NCBI GenBank assembly: GCA_002336915.1
Contig: DDET01000058.1
Location: 5,341-69,340 of the forward strand
DNA length: 64,000 bases
Source of the DNA: Bacteroidetes bacterium UBA1947
Lineage (GTDB): Bacteria; Bacteroidota; Bacteroidia; Chitinophagales; Chitinophagaceae
Direction: 5' to 3'
Shown piece after piece: positions 50,216 to 58,691 of the stretch (the first letter of the stretch is position 1; every line of letters starts with the position of its first letter). The translations under genes were made by a program, and so were the position numbers. Below the pieces are notes generated by a model. It worked only from the letters and a program-made list of their open reading frames with translations, had not been told where the DNA came from and searched no databases.

Positions 50216-53143
50216 TTGCGGGTATTGTGCACCATTCTGTTATTATTTCTAAGCGGCCTTGCCCTCGCACAGCATCCTTATTCCTATAGTTTCAACGAGC
50301 GCCATGGTTTCCCGATCAATGAAGTGTACTATCTGTACCAGGACAAAAAGGGCAATATCTGGATAGGCTGTAACGATGGTATCTTCAGGTACAATGGGAT
50401 TGCGCTTAAGCAGTTTACACATCCTAAACGTAATTCCAGGGGTATTTCACATATCCTTGAAGACAGGTATGGGCGTATATGGTCCCAGAACTTCACCGGG
50501 CAGATATTCCGGATAGAGGCAGATTCTATGCACCTGGCCTTTGATGCGGCAAAGTATTCTTTGGTCAACCCGCCCTATGATATTGATAATGACGGCAATC
50601 TCTACATAGCGGGCCAAAGGGCATTTTATGTAATGAACAATGAAGGGAAAGTAAGAAAGATATCGCTACCCGGAAATACGTGGTTGTCAGAACTGTTCCA
50701 TGCCCGCGATGGCTCCATATTGATACTTTCAGATAAGCTGTACAAATGGAAGAATGACAAGCTGGCCGTGATATCAAAAACGAATTCACCTGCAGTGCTG
50801 CGCACATTTGGCAGCGGGGGCGCAAAGTTTGAATACATGGGCGACAAACTGCTTTTGTACACCGAGGTGAATGCCACCCGGAAATATTATTTGTCCACCA
50901 TCATTGGCGACTCAATCGCAATAACTACAATTCCTGATAGCCTTACGCAAGGCAGGATATACAATCTTGCCCTTTTGCGCGATGGTAAGATCTGGATCAA
51001 TACGAAAAACGGCAACATCTGTGTTGACAGTAACATGCATCCTGTCTTTGGAAGCCGTTTCTTTTTTCCGGGCAGTAACGTGTCCGACATTATCATGGAC
51101 GTAGAAGGCAACTATTGGGTATCTACATTGGAAAGTGGCATCCATATCATTCCGAACATAGGCATATGGCAGTATACCCACGAGAATAGTAAATTGTCCG
51201 ACAACAACGTGACCTCACTTTATGTAGATAGCTCCGGCCTTTACATCGGCTATTTCAATGGCGTAGTGGACAGGGTTAAGTCGGGCAGTTTTGAACGGAA
51301 GTTATTTAGCAGCAGCAACAAATACCAGCTTGTTGAAAAGATAGATAAGCACCCTCAAAGCGGCACGCTGCATATCAGCCATGGGCGCATGAGTACATAC
51401 GACCCTCGAACTAATGCCTGTCATGACTTTCGGAACATGTCAGGCATGAAAGATTTTGTTTTTGCGGGCAACAACACCCTGTTCGCGGCTAACATTGGTG
51501 CAGGTATGTTTGCTGCGCGAAATGGAAATGATGACACTTTATGGATGATACGCAGGTCTCCTTCACGCTGTGTGGCTTATGACAGTACGCATAAGCTGAA
51601 GTGGGTAGGTTTTACGGATGGCACTTATTATTTTGACACTGTCGGGCGCATGAAGGAACTGTTGCATAACGGCTCAAAAGTATATGCAGTATGCATGAAA
51701 GAAAGCGGGGAAGGAATATTGTGGATGGGCACCGTGAACGGCAGCCTGCTGAAAGTAAAAGATGAAAAGATAATTGATGCCTTCTCAGAACAGAAAGGCC
51801 TGCATGGTAAAAACGTACGCGTCATATATCAGTCAGGCAAGCAGCTATGGGTAGCTACCGAAAAGGCCCTGAATATTATAGACATTGTTACAGGGAAGGT
51901 GTCATACATTGATACGCACGATGGCCTGCCAACCATGGATATAAATGATATCGTGGTCAATGACAATATCGTGTACCTGGCCACCACCAAAGGTCTGTTT
52001 GTTTTCTCACAGTATATAAAGAACATCAACGACGGCAGGCCGGAAATAATAATAAACAAGCTACTGGTAAATGACAAGGAATATCCGGCAGATAAACCAC
52101 TGGCCCTTGATAGCCGGCAAAATAAGCTCACGGTATATTTTGGTACAGCAAGCATTGGCGAAAAATATGAATACAATTATCGTTACAAACTGGATGGCTA
52201 CGATACTGCCTGGCAACAAACACCCCAAAATGTCAACTACGTAAACTATTCCTTTCTACCGCCCGGCAGCTACACTTTTTATGCTAAGACTGTTAACGAA
52301 GATGGTTTTGAATCAGCGAAACAATACACCATAAATATCAGCATCAGCAAACCTTTTTGGCAGCGCTGGTGGTTTTATATACTCATAGGAGTTGCAGGGG
52401 CATTTGTTGTTTCGGTAATTTTCCTGGCACGCATCAGGGCTATAAAGCACAAGAGCAAATTACAACAGCTGATAAGGTCTTCGCAGCTTACCGCACTAAA
52501 AGCGCAGATGAACCCTCATTTTGTATTTAATGCGCTTAATTCGATTCAGGATTTTGTGCTCAGCAATGATATCAAGAATGCTAACTTATACCTTGGCAGG
52601 TTTAGCGAACTGATGCGCAAAGTGCTGGAGGCATCCGGGAAGGAGTCGATACCCCTACAGCAGGAGATAGACATTCTTGCCCTGTACCTTGATCTTGAAA
52701 AGCTGCGCTTTGGCCGGCGATTTGTCTATTCCCTGGAAATTGATCGGGGTATAGATGCATCTGCTATCTATATACCTTCTATGATCATTCAGCCATTTAT
52801 CGAAAATGCCATCAAGCATGGCCTTTTACACAAAGAGGGGGAGAAGCGGCTTGTTGTGCGTTTTGAACAACAAGGCAGCGTCGCTACCGATATTGTTTGT
52901 ATTATTACAGACAATGGTATTGGCCGTAAGCGCGCCATGGAGATAGGTCAAAGGGGCCGGGGAGTGCCGACGAACGGATTTGCAATAAAGGCAACAGAAA
53001 AACGGCTCGACCTGCTGAACAGCTACCACAAGGAGAAGATCGGCCTTGAGATCACAGACCTTTCAGATGCCGGCGGCGCTTTGGGCACGCGGGTGAAGCT
53101 GGTCATACCCTGTTCGATAGAGCCCGTTCATGAACCTGTATAG
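50216..53143 (+). CDS. LytS-type sensor histidine kinase with beta-propeller ectodomain
   Basis: A 975-residue sensor. Signal peptide MRVLCTILLLFLSGLALA; two-component-propeller (Reg_prop) repeats such as IWIGCNDGIFRYNG, NYWVSTLESGIH and LWMGTVNGSLL across ~residues 25-600; a Y_Y_Y-type domain (YKLDGYDTAWQ, ~660); one membrane helix (~720-740); His_kinase domain with MNPHFVFNALNSIQDFV (phospho-His) and an ATP-binding domain (PFIENAIKHGL, TDNGIGRKRA). It starts with TTG; no ATG is in frame nearby. It overlaps an in-frame open region of the regulator by 14 nt only if an upstream start is used. Confidence 0.9.
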   Translation: MRVLCTILLLFLSGLALAQHPYSYSFNERHGFPINEVYYLYQDKKGNIWIGCNDGIFRYNGIALKQFTHPKRNSRGISHILEDRYGRIWSQNFTGQIFRIEADSMHLAFDAAKYSLVNPPYDIDNDGNLYIAGQRAFYVMNNEGKVRKISLPGNTWLSELFHARDGSILILSDKLYKWKNDKLAVISKTNSPAVLRTFGSGGAKFEYMGDKLLLYTEVNATRKYYLSTIIGDSIAITTIPDSLTQGRIYNLALLRDGKIWINTKNGNICVDSNMHPVFGSRFFFPGSNVSDIIMDVEGNYWVSTLESGIHIIPNIGIWQYTHENSKLSDNNVTSLYVDSSGLYIGYFNGVVDRVKSGSFERKLFSSSNKYQLVEKIDKHPQSGTLHISHGRMSTYDPRTNACHDFRNMSGMKDFVFAGNNTLFAANIGAGMFAARNGNDDTLWMIRRSPSRCVAYDSTHKLKWVGFTDGTYYFDTVGRMKELLHNGSKVYAVCMKESGEGILWMGTVNGSLLKVKDEKIIDAFSEQKGLHGKNVRVIYQSGKQLWVATEKALNIIDIVTGKVSYIDTHDGLPTMDINDIVVNDNIVYLATTKGLFVFSQYIKNINDGRPEIIINKLLVNDKEYPADKPLALDSRQNKLTVYFGTASIGEKYEYNYRYKLDGYDTAWQQTPQNVNYVNYSFLPPGSYTFYAKTVNEDGFESAKQYTINISISKPFWQRWWFYILIGVAGAFVVSVIFLARIRAIKHKSKLQQLIRSSQLTALKAQMNPHFVFNALNSIQDFVLSNDIKNANLYLGRFSELMRKVLEASGKESIPLQQEIDILALYLDLEKLRFGRRFVYSLEIDRGIDASAIYIPSMIIQPFIENAIKHGLLHKEGEKRLVVRFEQQGSVATDIVCIITDNGIGRKRAMEIGQRGRGVPTNGFAIKATEKRLDLLNSYHKEKIGLEITDLSDAGGALGTRVKLVIPCSIEPVHEPV

Positions 53144-53213
53144 GCTTTTCATGGAAATTTTTTTATTGTTTCAGGCGGTACAATATAATTTTAGCAAAAA
53201 GAAAAACGCAGAA

Positions 53214-53981
53214 ATGCAGGAGCAGGAAATAAGGTGCATCATAATAGACGATGAAGAACCGGCAAGGCGGGCATTGGCCAGCATGCTGGAGATGTATTGT
53301 CACGGGGTGAAGGTGGTAGATGCTGCGGCAAATGTGCCCGATGGTGTCATAGCCATCAATAAACACGATCCCGATCTTGTTTTCCTCGATGTGGAAATGC
53401 CCGGCTACTCAGGCTTTGATCTTTTCAACTTTATAAAAGAGATAAACTTCGAAATAATATTCGCCACTGCATACAGCGATTACGCTATCCGTGCTTTTGA
53501 GGTTTCCGCTGTAGACTACTTGCTCAAGCCACTCGTTATAGACCATTTGACTGCGGCGGTGTTAAAAGCCCGGAAGAAGATACACGGTGCTAACATCAGG
53601 CAGCGCATTGAGATACTGAAAGAGAACCACGATCAGCACGAATTTAATCGCCTGGCACTGCCTGTTGCTGATGGCTTGTTGTTTGTAGAAGTAGCTGATA
53701 TCATAATGCTCGAAGCTGAAGGAGCGTACACACATGTTTGGCTGCGCAACGGTACAAAAGTGCTTGTTAGCAAAAAGCTCCGTTTTTTCGAGGAGGTCTT
53801 ATCTGCCCGTAGCAATTTCTTTCGTCCCCATCGCTCCTACGTTATCAACTTCAACTTCGTTACAAAGTACAGCCGCAGCGAAAGCTTTTTGCTGATGGAT
53901 AACAAAGCCTCTGTACCAGTGTCTAAAGAAAGGAAAGCTGAGCTTGAATCGGCAATCAAACAGATACGTGTGGGCTTATAA
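53214..53981 (+). CDS. LytTR-family response regulator
   Basis: A 255-residue regulator: receiver domain CIIIDDEEPARRAL, phospho-Asp in VFLDVEMPGYSGF, FATAYSDY, YLLKPL; then LytTR domain with IIMLEAEGAYTHVWL, VSKKLRFFEE and FFRPHRSYVINF. ATG 53214 is chosen because the receiver fold starts directly after; an earlier ATG (53130) would add a hydrophobic tail unlike the family. It is the partner of the propeller sensor just upstream. Direct repeats with 21-bp period follow it at 54000. Confidence 0.92.
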   Translation: MQEQEIRCIIIDDEEPARRALASMLEMYCHGVKVVDAAANVPDGVIAINKHDPDLVFLDVEMPGYSGFDLFNFIKEINFEIIFATAYSDYAIRAFEVSAVDYLLKPLVIDHLTAAVLKARKKIHGANIRQRIEILKENHDQHEFNRLALPVADGLLFVEVADIIMLEAEGAYTHVWLRNGTKVLVSKKLRFFEEVLSARSNFFRPHRSYVINFNFVTKYSRSESFLLMDNKASVPVSKERKAELESAIKQIRVGL

Positions 53982-53999
53982 GAGTTTGCATCTATCCCC

Positions 54000-54029
54000 T
54001 GTGAATTCATACATGCCGTTCGTGAATTA
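54000..54029 (+). promoter_or_regulatory. Candidate LytTR operator between regulator and secreted-protein gene
   Basis: TGTGAATTC (54000-54008) and CGTGAATTA (54021-54029), period 21 bp. The pattern YRTGMAYT is shared with 50132-50161. It lies 56 bp before the next ATG, a suitable place for activation. Confidence 0.55.
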
Positions 54030-54084
54030 GCTGCTACAGCCTCAATAAGCTGCAGCTACTTTTACATCACAAACCAAAAATGTT

Positions 54085-54996
54085 ATGAAACTACTCACAC
54101 ACATCACAGCAACAATAGCGCTTATTGCCTATACGGCATCCTGCTCATTTGCCCAGAATGCCAAGGGGAAGATCGTTTTTTTTAACAAAAAAGTAGACTA
54201 TCAAAAGGCGACTACCGATAAAGATGGCGATATCCTAAAGGAATACGAACTGGGCGACCCGCTTTACGCCAGTGCAATATTCGATAAAAGCCGCAAAGCT
54301 GCCTGCGCAGATTGCAGCCAGATGAATATGCGTTTCTCTGCTGACGGTGTAAGCTATAATGCAGCACAAATGCGTACCGATTACAAGGATATCTATAGCG
54401 CGGCCGCCGGCCCCGGCTATTACGCCGGCGACATGGAGGCCGGCTTGCAGCTTATAAGCGATAAGGGCTGGTATTTTGAACAGTATGATCTTACTGAAGA
54501 TGCATTTCGTATGTTCCTGAGCAAGATCAGCAGTAAGCTAAAGGTAGGTACTACAGTGGCGGTTAAAGTGGAGTTGCTGGTTACAAAAGAGGCCTACGAT
54601 GTTGAAGGCCCGGTGCTAGCCACAGGTACACTGAATGTAAAAGTAACTGACAAAGTGAAGGATAATACAAACTTCCTGGTGCGCGCAAGGCCTATGCTGA
54701 CCGATGCCGCGGTAGAAAAGGCGATAGCAGAGCAGTTTAAGATAAGGAATTTACCAACAGCCAATATTTATAAAGTTGTGCTCACAGGCAGCTACAACTA
54801 CAAGCGCAATGGTACTACAGGTATAAATGAGAACAAGAATGTTGATGCTTCAGTATTCTATAAGCAGACCGACGGGTCCTATTGGGTAGCCAAGCACAAT
54901 TATATTTTCGAGTTCGAAGGAAGTGATTTCTCCAAGTTGGCTAAGATGGGCAAGCTGCTTTTTGCAGCCCCGGTGCCCGGCATCTGCTACGAATAA
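54085..54996 (+). CDS. Secreted protein of unknown function
   Basis: A 303-residue protein with a signal peptide (MKLLTHITATIALIAYTASC...FAQ). The mature chain has a two-part appearance: residues ~25-180 with one C-x2-C (ACADCSQM) and ~190-300 (TNFLVRARPMLTDAAVEKAI; YKVVLTGSYNYKRNGTTG). No known domain is recognised and there is no T9SS tail. Its position behind the LytTR repeats suggests that it is a target of the two-component system. A GC-rich hairpin (55046-55066) lies downstream. Confidence 0.7.
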   Translation: MKLLTHITATIALIAYTASCSFAQNAKGKIVFFNKKVDYQKATTDKDGDILKEYELGDPLYASAIFDKSRKAACADCSQMNMRFSADGVSYNAAQMRTDYKDIYSAAAGPGYYAGDMEAGLQLISDKGWYFEQYDLTEDAFRMFLSKISSKLKVGTTVAVKVELLVTKEAYDVEGPVLATGTLNVKVTDKVKDNTNFLVRARPMLTDAAVEKAIAEQFKIRNLPTANIYKVVLTGSYNYKRNGTTGINENKNVDASVFYKQTDGSYWVAKHNYIFEFEGSDFSKLAKMGKLLFAAPVPGICYE

Positions 54997-55045
54997 GAAC
55001 AGATTTTTTATCAGTATGAAAACTAACCAATCCCCTTTTACCCCG

Positions 55046-55072
55046 GGCCGCAACATAGTTGCGGCCTTCCCT
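55046..55072 (+). terminator. Hairpin after the secreted protein gene
   Basis: GGCCGCAAC (55046-55054) and GTTGCGGCC (55058-55066), loop ATA, then TTCCCTTTT. A perfect stem but a poor T-run. Confidence 0.55.
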
Positions 55073-55147
55073 TTTACTCCACTTTCACTTCCTGCTCTTT
55101 ACAACTTACTTCACTTACCTAAAATTAGGTAGCTTTGTTTGGGATAA

Positions 55148-55426
55148 TTACACAATGTTCTAACTCTTGCTGTAAACAACATCAATAACAGCCCAACTTT
55201 TTCCATCTACCCCAATCCCGCAAAAGATAAAGTATATATCCAAACTGTAACCGGGCAACAGCCCTATATCATCACTCTATACGACATTACAGGCAGGCAG
55301 TTAATACAAAAAAATGCCTCCATATCAACAGCAGAGTTGAAGCTGAACGGCTATGCCCCGGGCATTTATATTTTATCCATAAAAGCTCAAAACTCAGTTA
55401 CTACTTACAAACTTCAAATTGAATAA
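55148..55426 (+). pseudogene. Orphan T9SS sorting-tail fragment without start
   Basis: A 92-codon frame, opened by a stop at 55145 and with no usable ATG at its front, encodes a nearly complete type A sorting domain: FSIYPNPAKDKVYIQT, then LYDITGRQLIQKN, ELKLNGYAPGIYILSIK and a normal end TYKLQIE. No cargo domain or signal peptide is attached. It is most simply the 3' remnant of a deleted T9SS cargo gene. The rest of 54997-55589 holds only hairpins and a dispersed repeat. Confidence 0.75.
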
Positions 55427-55431
55427 CATCT

Positions 55432-55497
55432 CCCTCTCCCCGTTCGACTGGGCTTTTTGTCTGGGCGGGCTTTGGAGAGGGCCGGGCTGAGGCCGCT
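55432..55497. repeat. Dispersed GC-rich palindromic element (variant with long loop)
   Basis: CCCTCTCC on the left and GGAGAGGG on the right, then CCGGGCTGAGG. It resembles the stop-codon-linked elements at 56978, 61492 and 62884, read from the minus strand but with a long insert in the loop. It begins 6 bp after the stop of the T9SS fragment. Confidence 0.5.
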
Positions 55498-55589
55498 CGT
55501 TAACACCCCGTTAAGCACTCACAAAACAATAGTTAAGCAGCTATCAATCTTTTATTCCCCGCTATAGCTATCGGATATTTGTGCCAGCC

Positions 55590-55736
55590 ATGAAAAGCAC
55601 ACTATTCATATTCTGCGCCATTACCAGCATTGCCGCTGTAATAGTACTCTTGCCCTTCTATACTTTTATGTTCGTAGCACAGCAGCTGGCATACCTAAAA
55701 GAAAAAGGAAACCGCCCTAAGATAGTTTCCTTGTAA
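55590..55736 (+). CDS. Possible 48-residue single-pass membrane protein
   Basis: An ATG frame giving MKSTLFIFCAITSIAAVIVL followed by LPFYTFMFVAQQLAYLKEKG and a basic end. One strong hydrophobic helix and a charged C-terminus look like a real small membrane protein. GATATTTG, like the -7 box, lies 9 nt before the ATG. It is below usual annotation length, and no family is recognised. Confidence 0.45.
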   Translation: MKSTLFIFCAITSIAAVIVLLPFYTFMFVAQQLAYLKEKGNRPKIVSL

Positions 55737-55760
55737 TTATGTGGAATTGGCTGCTTTTCG

Positions 55761-56921
55761 CTAGCCTCCGAATGCGTCTTTTATTTTATCAAAAAAACTG
55801 CGGTCCTCCTTCATTTGTTTAGCCTCCGGGCCGGGCTGGAAGTTGCTTGAATTCTTCAGCTTTTCCATCAGTTCTTTTTCTTCATTGCTCAGGTTCTGCG
55901 GGCTCCATACATTCACTTCCACCAGCTCATCGCCCCGGTCATATCCCTGGAAGGAAGGGAAACCCTTGTCCTTCAGCCTGAATATCTTTCCGCTCTGCGT
56001 ACCTGCAGGGATCTTTATTTTGGCCTTGCCGCTTATGGTAGGCACTTCCACCTGTGTACCCAATACCGCATCGGGGAATGATAAATGCAGGTGGTATATC
56101 ACATCAAGGTCTTGCCTCTTCAGGTGCGGATGTTTCTCTTCTTCTATCAGTATCAGCAGGTCGCCGGGAGGGCCGCCGCGTTCGCCGGCATTACCATTGC
56201 CACCCATGCTTAGCTGCATGCCTTCATGCACGCCTGCAGGTATGTCCAGGCTCAGGGTATCCTCGCCATATACGCGGCCTTCACCTTTACATACAGCACA
56301 TTTAGCGGTTATCTGCACACCCTCGCCATTGCAGGTGGGGCAGGTAGTAACCGTCTGCATCTGTCCCAGGAAGGTATTGGTCACGCGCCTCACCTGTCCC
56401 GAGCCGCCACAGCCGCTACAGGTCTGTACAGATCCTTTATCTTTTGCACCGCTGCCGCTGCAGGTATTGCAGGGCACATATTTTTTTACCTTTATTTTCT
56501 TGGTAGCGCCGTTGGCTATCTCCTCATAGTCCATCTTCAGCTTCACGCGCAGGTTGGCACCGCGTGTGCCCTGCCTGCGGCCGCCCTGCCTTCCGCCGCC
56601 GCCGAAGAAGCTCCCGAAAACATCATCGCCAAATATATCGCCGAAGTTCTGGAAGATATCATCCATGCCCATACCGCCGGGGCCTCTGCCGCCCGCACCT
56701 GTAGCTGCATGTCCGTAACGGTCATACTGCGCACGCTTATCAGGGTTGCTTAAGGTATCATATGCCTCAGCCGCCTCTTTAAATTTTTCTTCGGAAGCTT
56801 TATCGCCCGGGTTACGGTCGGGGTGGTACTGTAGCGCTATCTTCCGGTAAGATTTTTTTATCTCGTCGGCGCTCGCACCCTTAGCTACCCCAAGTACTTC
56901 GTAGTAATCTCTTTTTGCCAT
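55761..56921 (-). CDS. dnaJ: Chaperone protein DnaJ
   Basis: A 386-residue type I J-protein: J domain with HPD (YHPDRNPGDKASEEKFKEAA), a G/F-rich linker (GGRGPGGMGMDD; FFGGGGRQGGRRQ), four zinc-finger repeats (CNTCSGSG, CSGCGGSG, CPTCNGEG, CAVCKGEG) and C-terminal substrate domains. It delivers unfolded clients to DnaK and stimulates its ATPase. It lies 81 bp after grpE on the same strand, forming a grpE-dnaJ unit. Confidence 0.97.
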   Translation of the reverse strand: MAKRDYYEVLGVAKGASADEIKKSYRKIALQYHPDRNPGDKASEEKFKEAAEAYDTLSNPDKRAQYDRYGHAATGAGGRGPGGMGMDDIFQNFGDIFGDDVFGSFFGGGGRQGGRRQGTRGANLRVKLKMDYEEIANGATKKIKVKKYVPCNTCSGSGAKDKGSVQTCSGCGGSGQVRRVTNTFLGQMQTVTTCPTCNGEGVQITAKCAVCKGEGRVYGEDTLSLDIPAGVHEGMQLSMGGNGNAGERGGPPGDLLILIEEEKHPHLKRQDLDVIYHLHLSFPDAVLGTQVEVPTISGKAKIKIPAGTQSGKIFRLKDKGFPSFQGYDRGDELVEVNVWSPQNLSNEEKELMEKLKNSSNFQPGPEAKQMKEDRSFFDKIKDAFGG

Positions 56922-56977
56922 ATGGACTTTATTCCTTCAATCCCCAAAAGGGAATTCTTAGTTAATTTAAACTAGCA

Positions 56978-57005
56978 CCTCCCTTCAGGGAGGCTGGGAG
57001 GGTTA
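56978..57005 (-). repeat. Stop-codon-linked hairpin repeat at the 3' end of grpE
   Basis: CCTCCC-TTCA-GGGAGG (56978-56993), then CTGGGAGGGTTA; the final TTA is the complement of the grpE stop. Same design as 61492-61525 and 62884-62910. Confidence 0.7.
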
Positions 57006-57623
57006 CTTCCCCACTATCACCTTTGCGTACCTGATCAGCTTATCGTTCAGGTAATACCCGGGTTCAACTTCGTCTATCACTTTACCCACCATATCCGGGC
57101 TTGGAGCCGGTATCTCGGTAATCGCCTCATGCAGGTCCGCATCAAAGTCCTTACCCTTGCTCTCCATCATTTTCAGGCCCTTTTGCTGCAAAGTGCTGCG
57201 TAATTTATTGAAAACCAGCGATACACCTTCTTTCACCAGTGCTATATCATCAGTAAGTTCCATTTGTTTGGCTGCCCGGTCGCTGTCATCCAGCACTTCA
57301 AGCATAGACAGTACTATGTCCTTCCCGGCTGTTTGGATTAGTTCTACGCGTTCTTTAGCGTTCCTCCTCCTGAAATTGTCAAATTCTGCTACCAGCCTCA
57401 GGTACTTGTCTTTTGCCTCGTCCAGTTCGCCCCTCAGCTTCTCGGTTTCATCCATTTCCGCCTCATATCCCATGTTCTCAGCAATGCTTTCGTCACTATT
57501 TAGCTCTTTTGCCAGTGCTTCTTCATTTTGCTCAGCTTGTGACATGTTGTCGGTATTTTCGTTCATAGTATTCTCTTTGTCAAATGTGTTCTCACTCATA
57601 GACTTCTTTTTTTTAAAAAACAT
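57003..57623 (-). CDS. grpE: Nucleotide exchange factor GrpE
   Basis: A 206-residue GrpE that promotes ADP release from DnaK. Residues 1-~65 are acidic and disordered; a long helix follows (LRGELDEAKDKYLRLVAEFD, NFRRRNAKERVEL) and the C-terminal beta domain has HEAITEIPAPSPDMVGKVID and PGYYLNDKLIRYAKVIVGK. ATG 57623 is used; a TTG at 57641 and an ATG at 57599 are alternatives. Its stop codon lies at the edge of a palindromic repeat. Confidence 0.93.
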   Translation of the reverse strand: MFFKKKKSMSENTFDKENTMNENTDNMSQAEQNEEALAKELNSDESIAENMGYEAEMDETEKLRGELDEAKDKYLRLVAEFDNFRRRNAKERVELIQTAGKDIVLSMLEVLDDSDRAAKQMELTDDIALVKEGVSLVFNKLRSTLQQKGLKMMESKGKDFDADLHEAITEIPAPSPDMVGKVIDEVEPGYYLNDKLIRYAKVIVGK

Positions 57624-57839
57624 GCTATAATGTACCTTCAATTATTTTGCCAGTCCTTTGTTTTTGGACAAATTGTCGCATTTCTCAGGGGAAATATCTA
57701 ATTTCATCTGGTAAATATTTTTCTTTATTTTATCAGATGGAACTCGCGGCATCTTAGGACAATGTTCAGCCCGGAATTGTCATCCTACTACCTGCAAGAT
57801 CCAAGCTTTTATTACTCGTTTCAATAAAAATCATATCTG

Positions 57840-58571
57840 ATGCGCAATCATGTATCTGCTATCGTTTTTGCCCTGGCAATAATCATTGGCGGCCTGGTAC
57901 TGGGCCGGGCATATAATTATAAATTTAAAACGCGTAACACTGTTAGTGTTGCAGGCAGTGCAAATTACGATTTTACTGCCGATCTCATCGTCTGGTCGGC
58001 TTCTTTCGATCGTACTTCCATGGACATTAAAGAGGCCTATGCTGCCCTTAAAGAGGATGCACGGCAGATACATGCTTACCTCACTGCCCACGGTATAAAC
58101 GCCGGCGAGATCGTTTTCTCATCTATCGATATCGACAAGCTGAACGAGAACACTTTTAACGAAGAAGGCCGCCAGACAGGCTCCGTTTTTAAAGGCTACA
58201 AGCTCCGACAAACAGTTAAAATAGAATCCAAGAACATAGACAGCGTAGAGAAAATATCGCGCGAGATAACCGAGCTTTTACAATCGGGTATAGAGCTGGC
58301 CTCGCAGGAGCCCACCTATTACTACACCAAGCTCGCCGACCTCAAACTCGACCTGCTCGCAAAAGCCTCCATGGATGCCTACAGTCGCGCGAATACCATT
58401 GCAAAAAATGCGCACAGCACATTGGGTAATCTCCGTCGCGCAAATATGGGCGTCTTCCAGATCACAGGACAATACAGTAATGAGAGCTACACTTACAGCG
58501 GCGCCTACAATACATCAAGCAAAAAGAAAACGGCGAATGTGATCGTACGCATGGAATATGAATTAGACTAA
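57840..58571 (+). CDS. SIMPL-domain (DUF541) envelope protein
   Basis: A 243-residue protein with an N-terminal anchor or signal (VSAIVFALAIIIGGLVLGRA) and a SIMPL/DUF541 domain: TVSVAGSANYDFTADLIVWS, GYKLRQTVKIESKNIDSVEK, then KASMDAYSRANTIAKNAHST. Members are periplasmic oligomers whose biological role is unclear. It stands alone in the window. Confidence 0.85.
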   Translation: MRNHVSAIVFALAIIIGGLVLGRAYNYKFKTRNTVSVAGSANYDFTADLIVWSASFDRTSMDIKEAYAALKEDARQIHAYLTAHGINAGEIVFSSIDIDKLNENTFNEEGRQTGSVFKGYKLRQTVKIESKNIDSVEKISREITELLQSGIELASQEPTYYYTKLADLKLDLLAKASMDAYSRANTIAKNAHSTLGNLRRANMGVFQITGQYSNESYTYSGAYNTSSKKKTANVIVRMEYELD

Positions 58572-58616
58572 TATTCCTTTACTTACAGCTATTTCTTTAC
58601 ACTTCCTATACCACTT

Positions 58617-58648
58617 TCGCGGTATAAACATTACCTCCATCGCGGTAT
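58617..58648 (+). promoter_or_regulatory. Direct repeat TCGCGGTAT, 23-bp period
   Basis: TCGCGGTAT at 58617-58625 and 58640-58648, followed by a candidate -7 box TACCTTCG (58671-58678) and the ATG at 58692. A possible operator; the regulator is unknown. Confidence 0.35.
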
Positions 58649-58691
58649 GGTCCGCTGTATACGGCAGGGCTACCTTCGCAAAAACAAAAAA

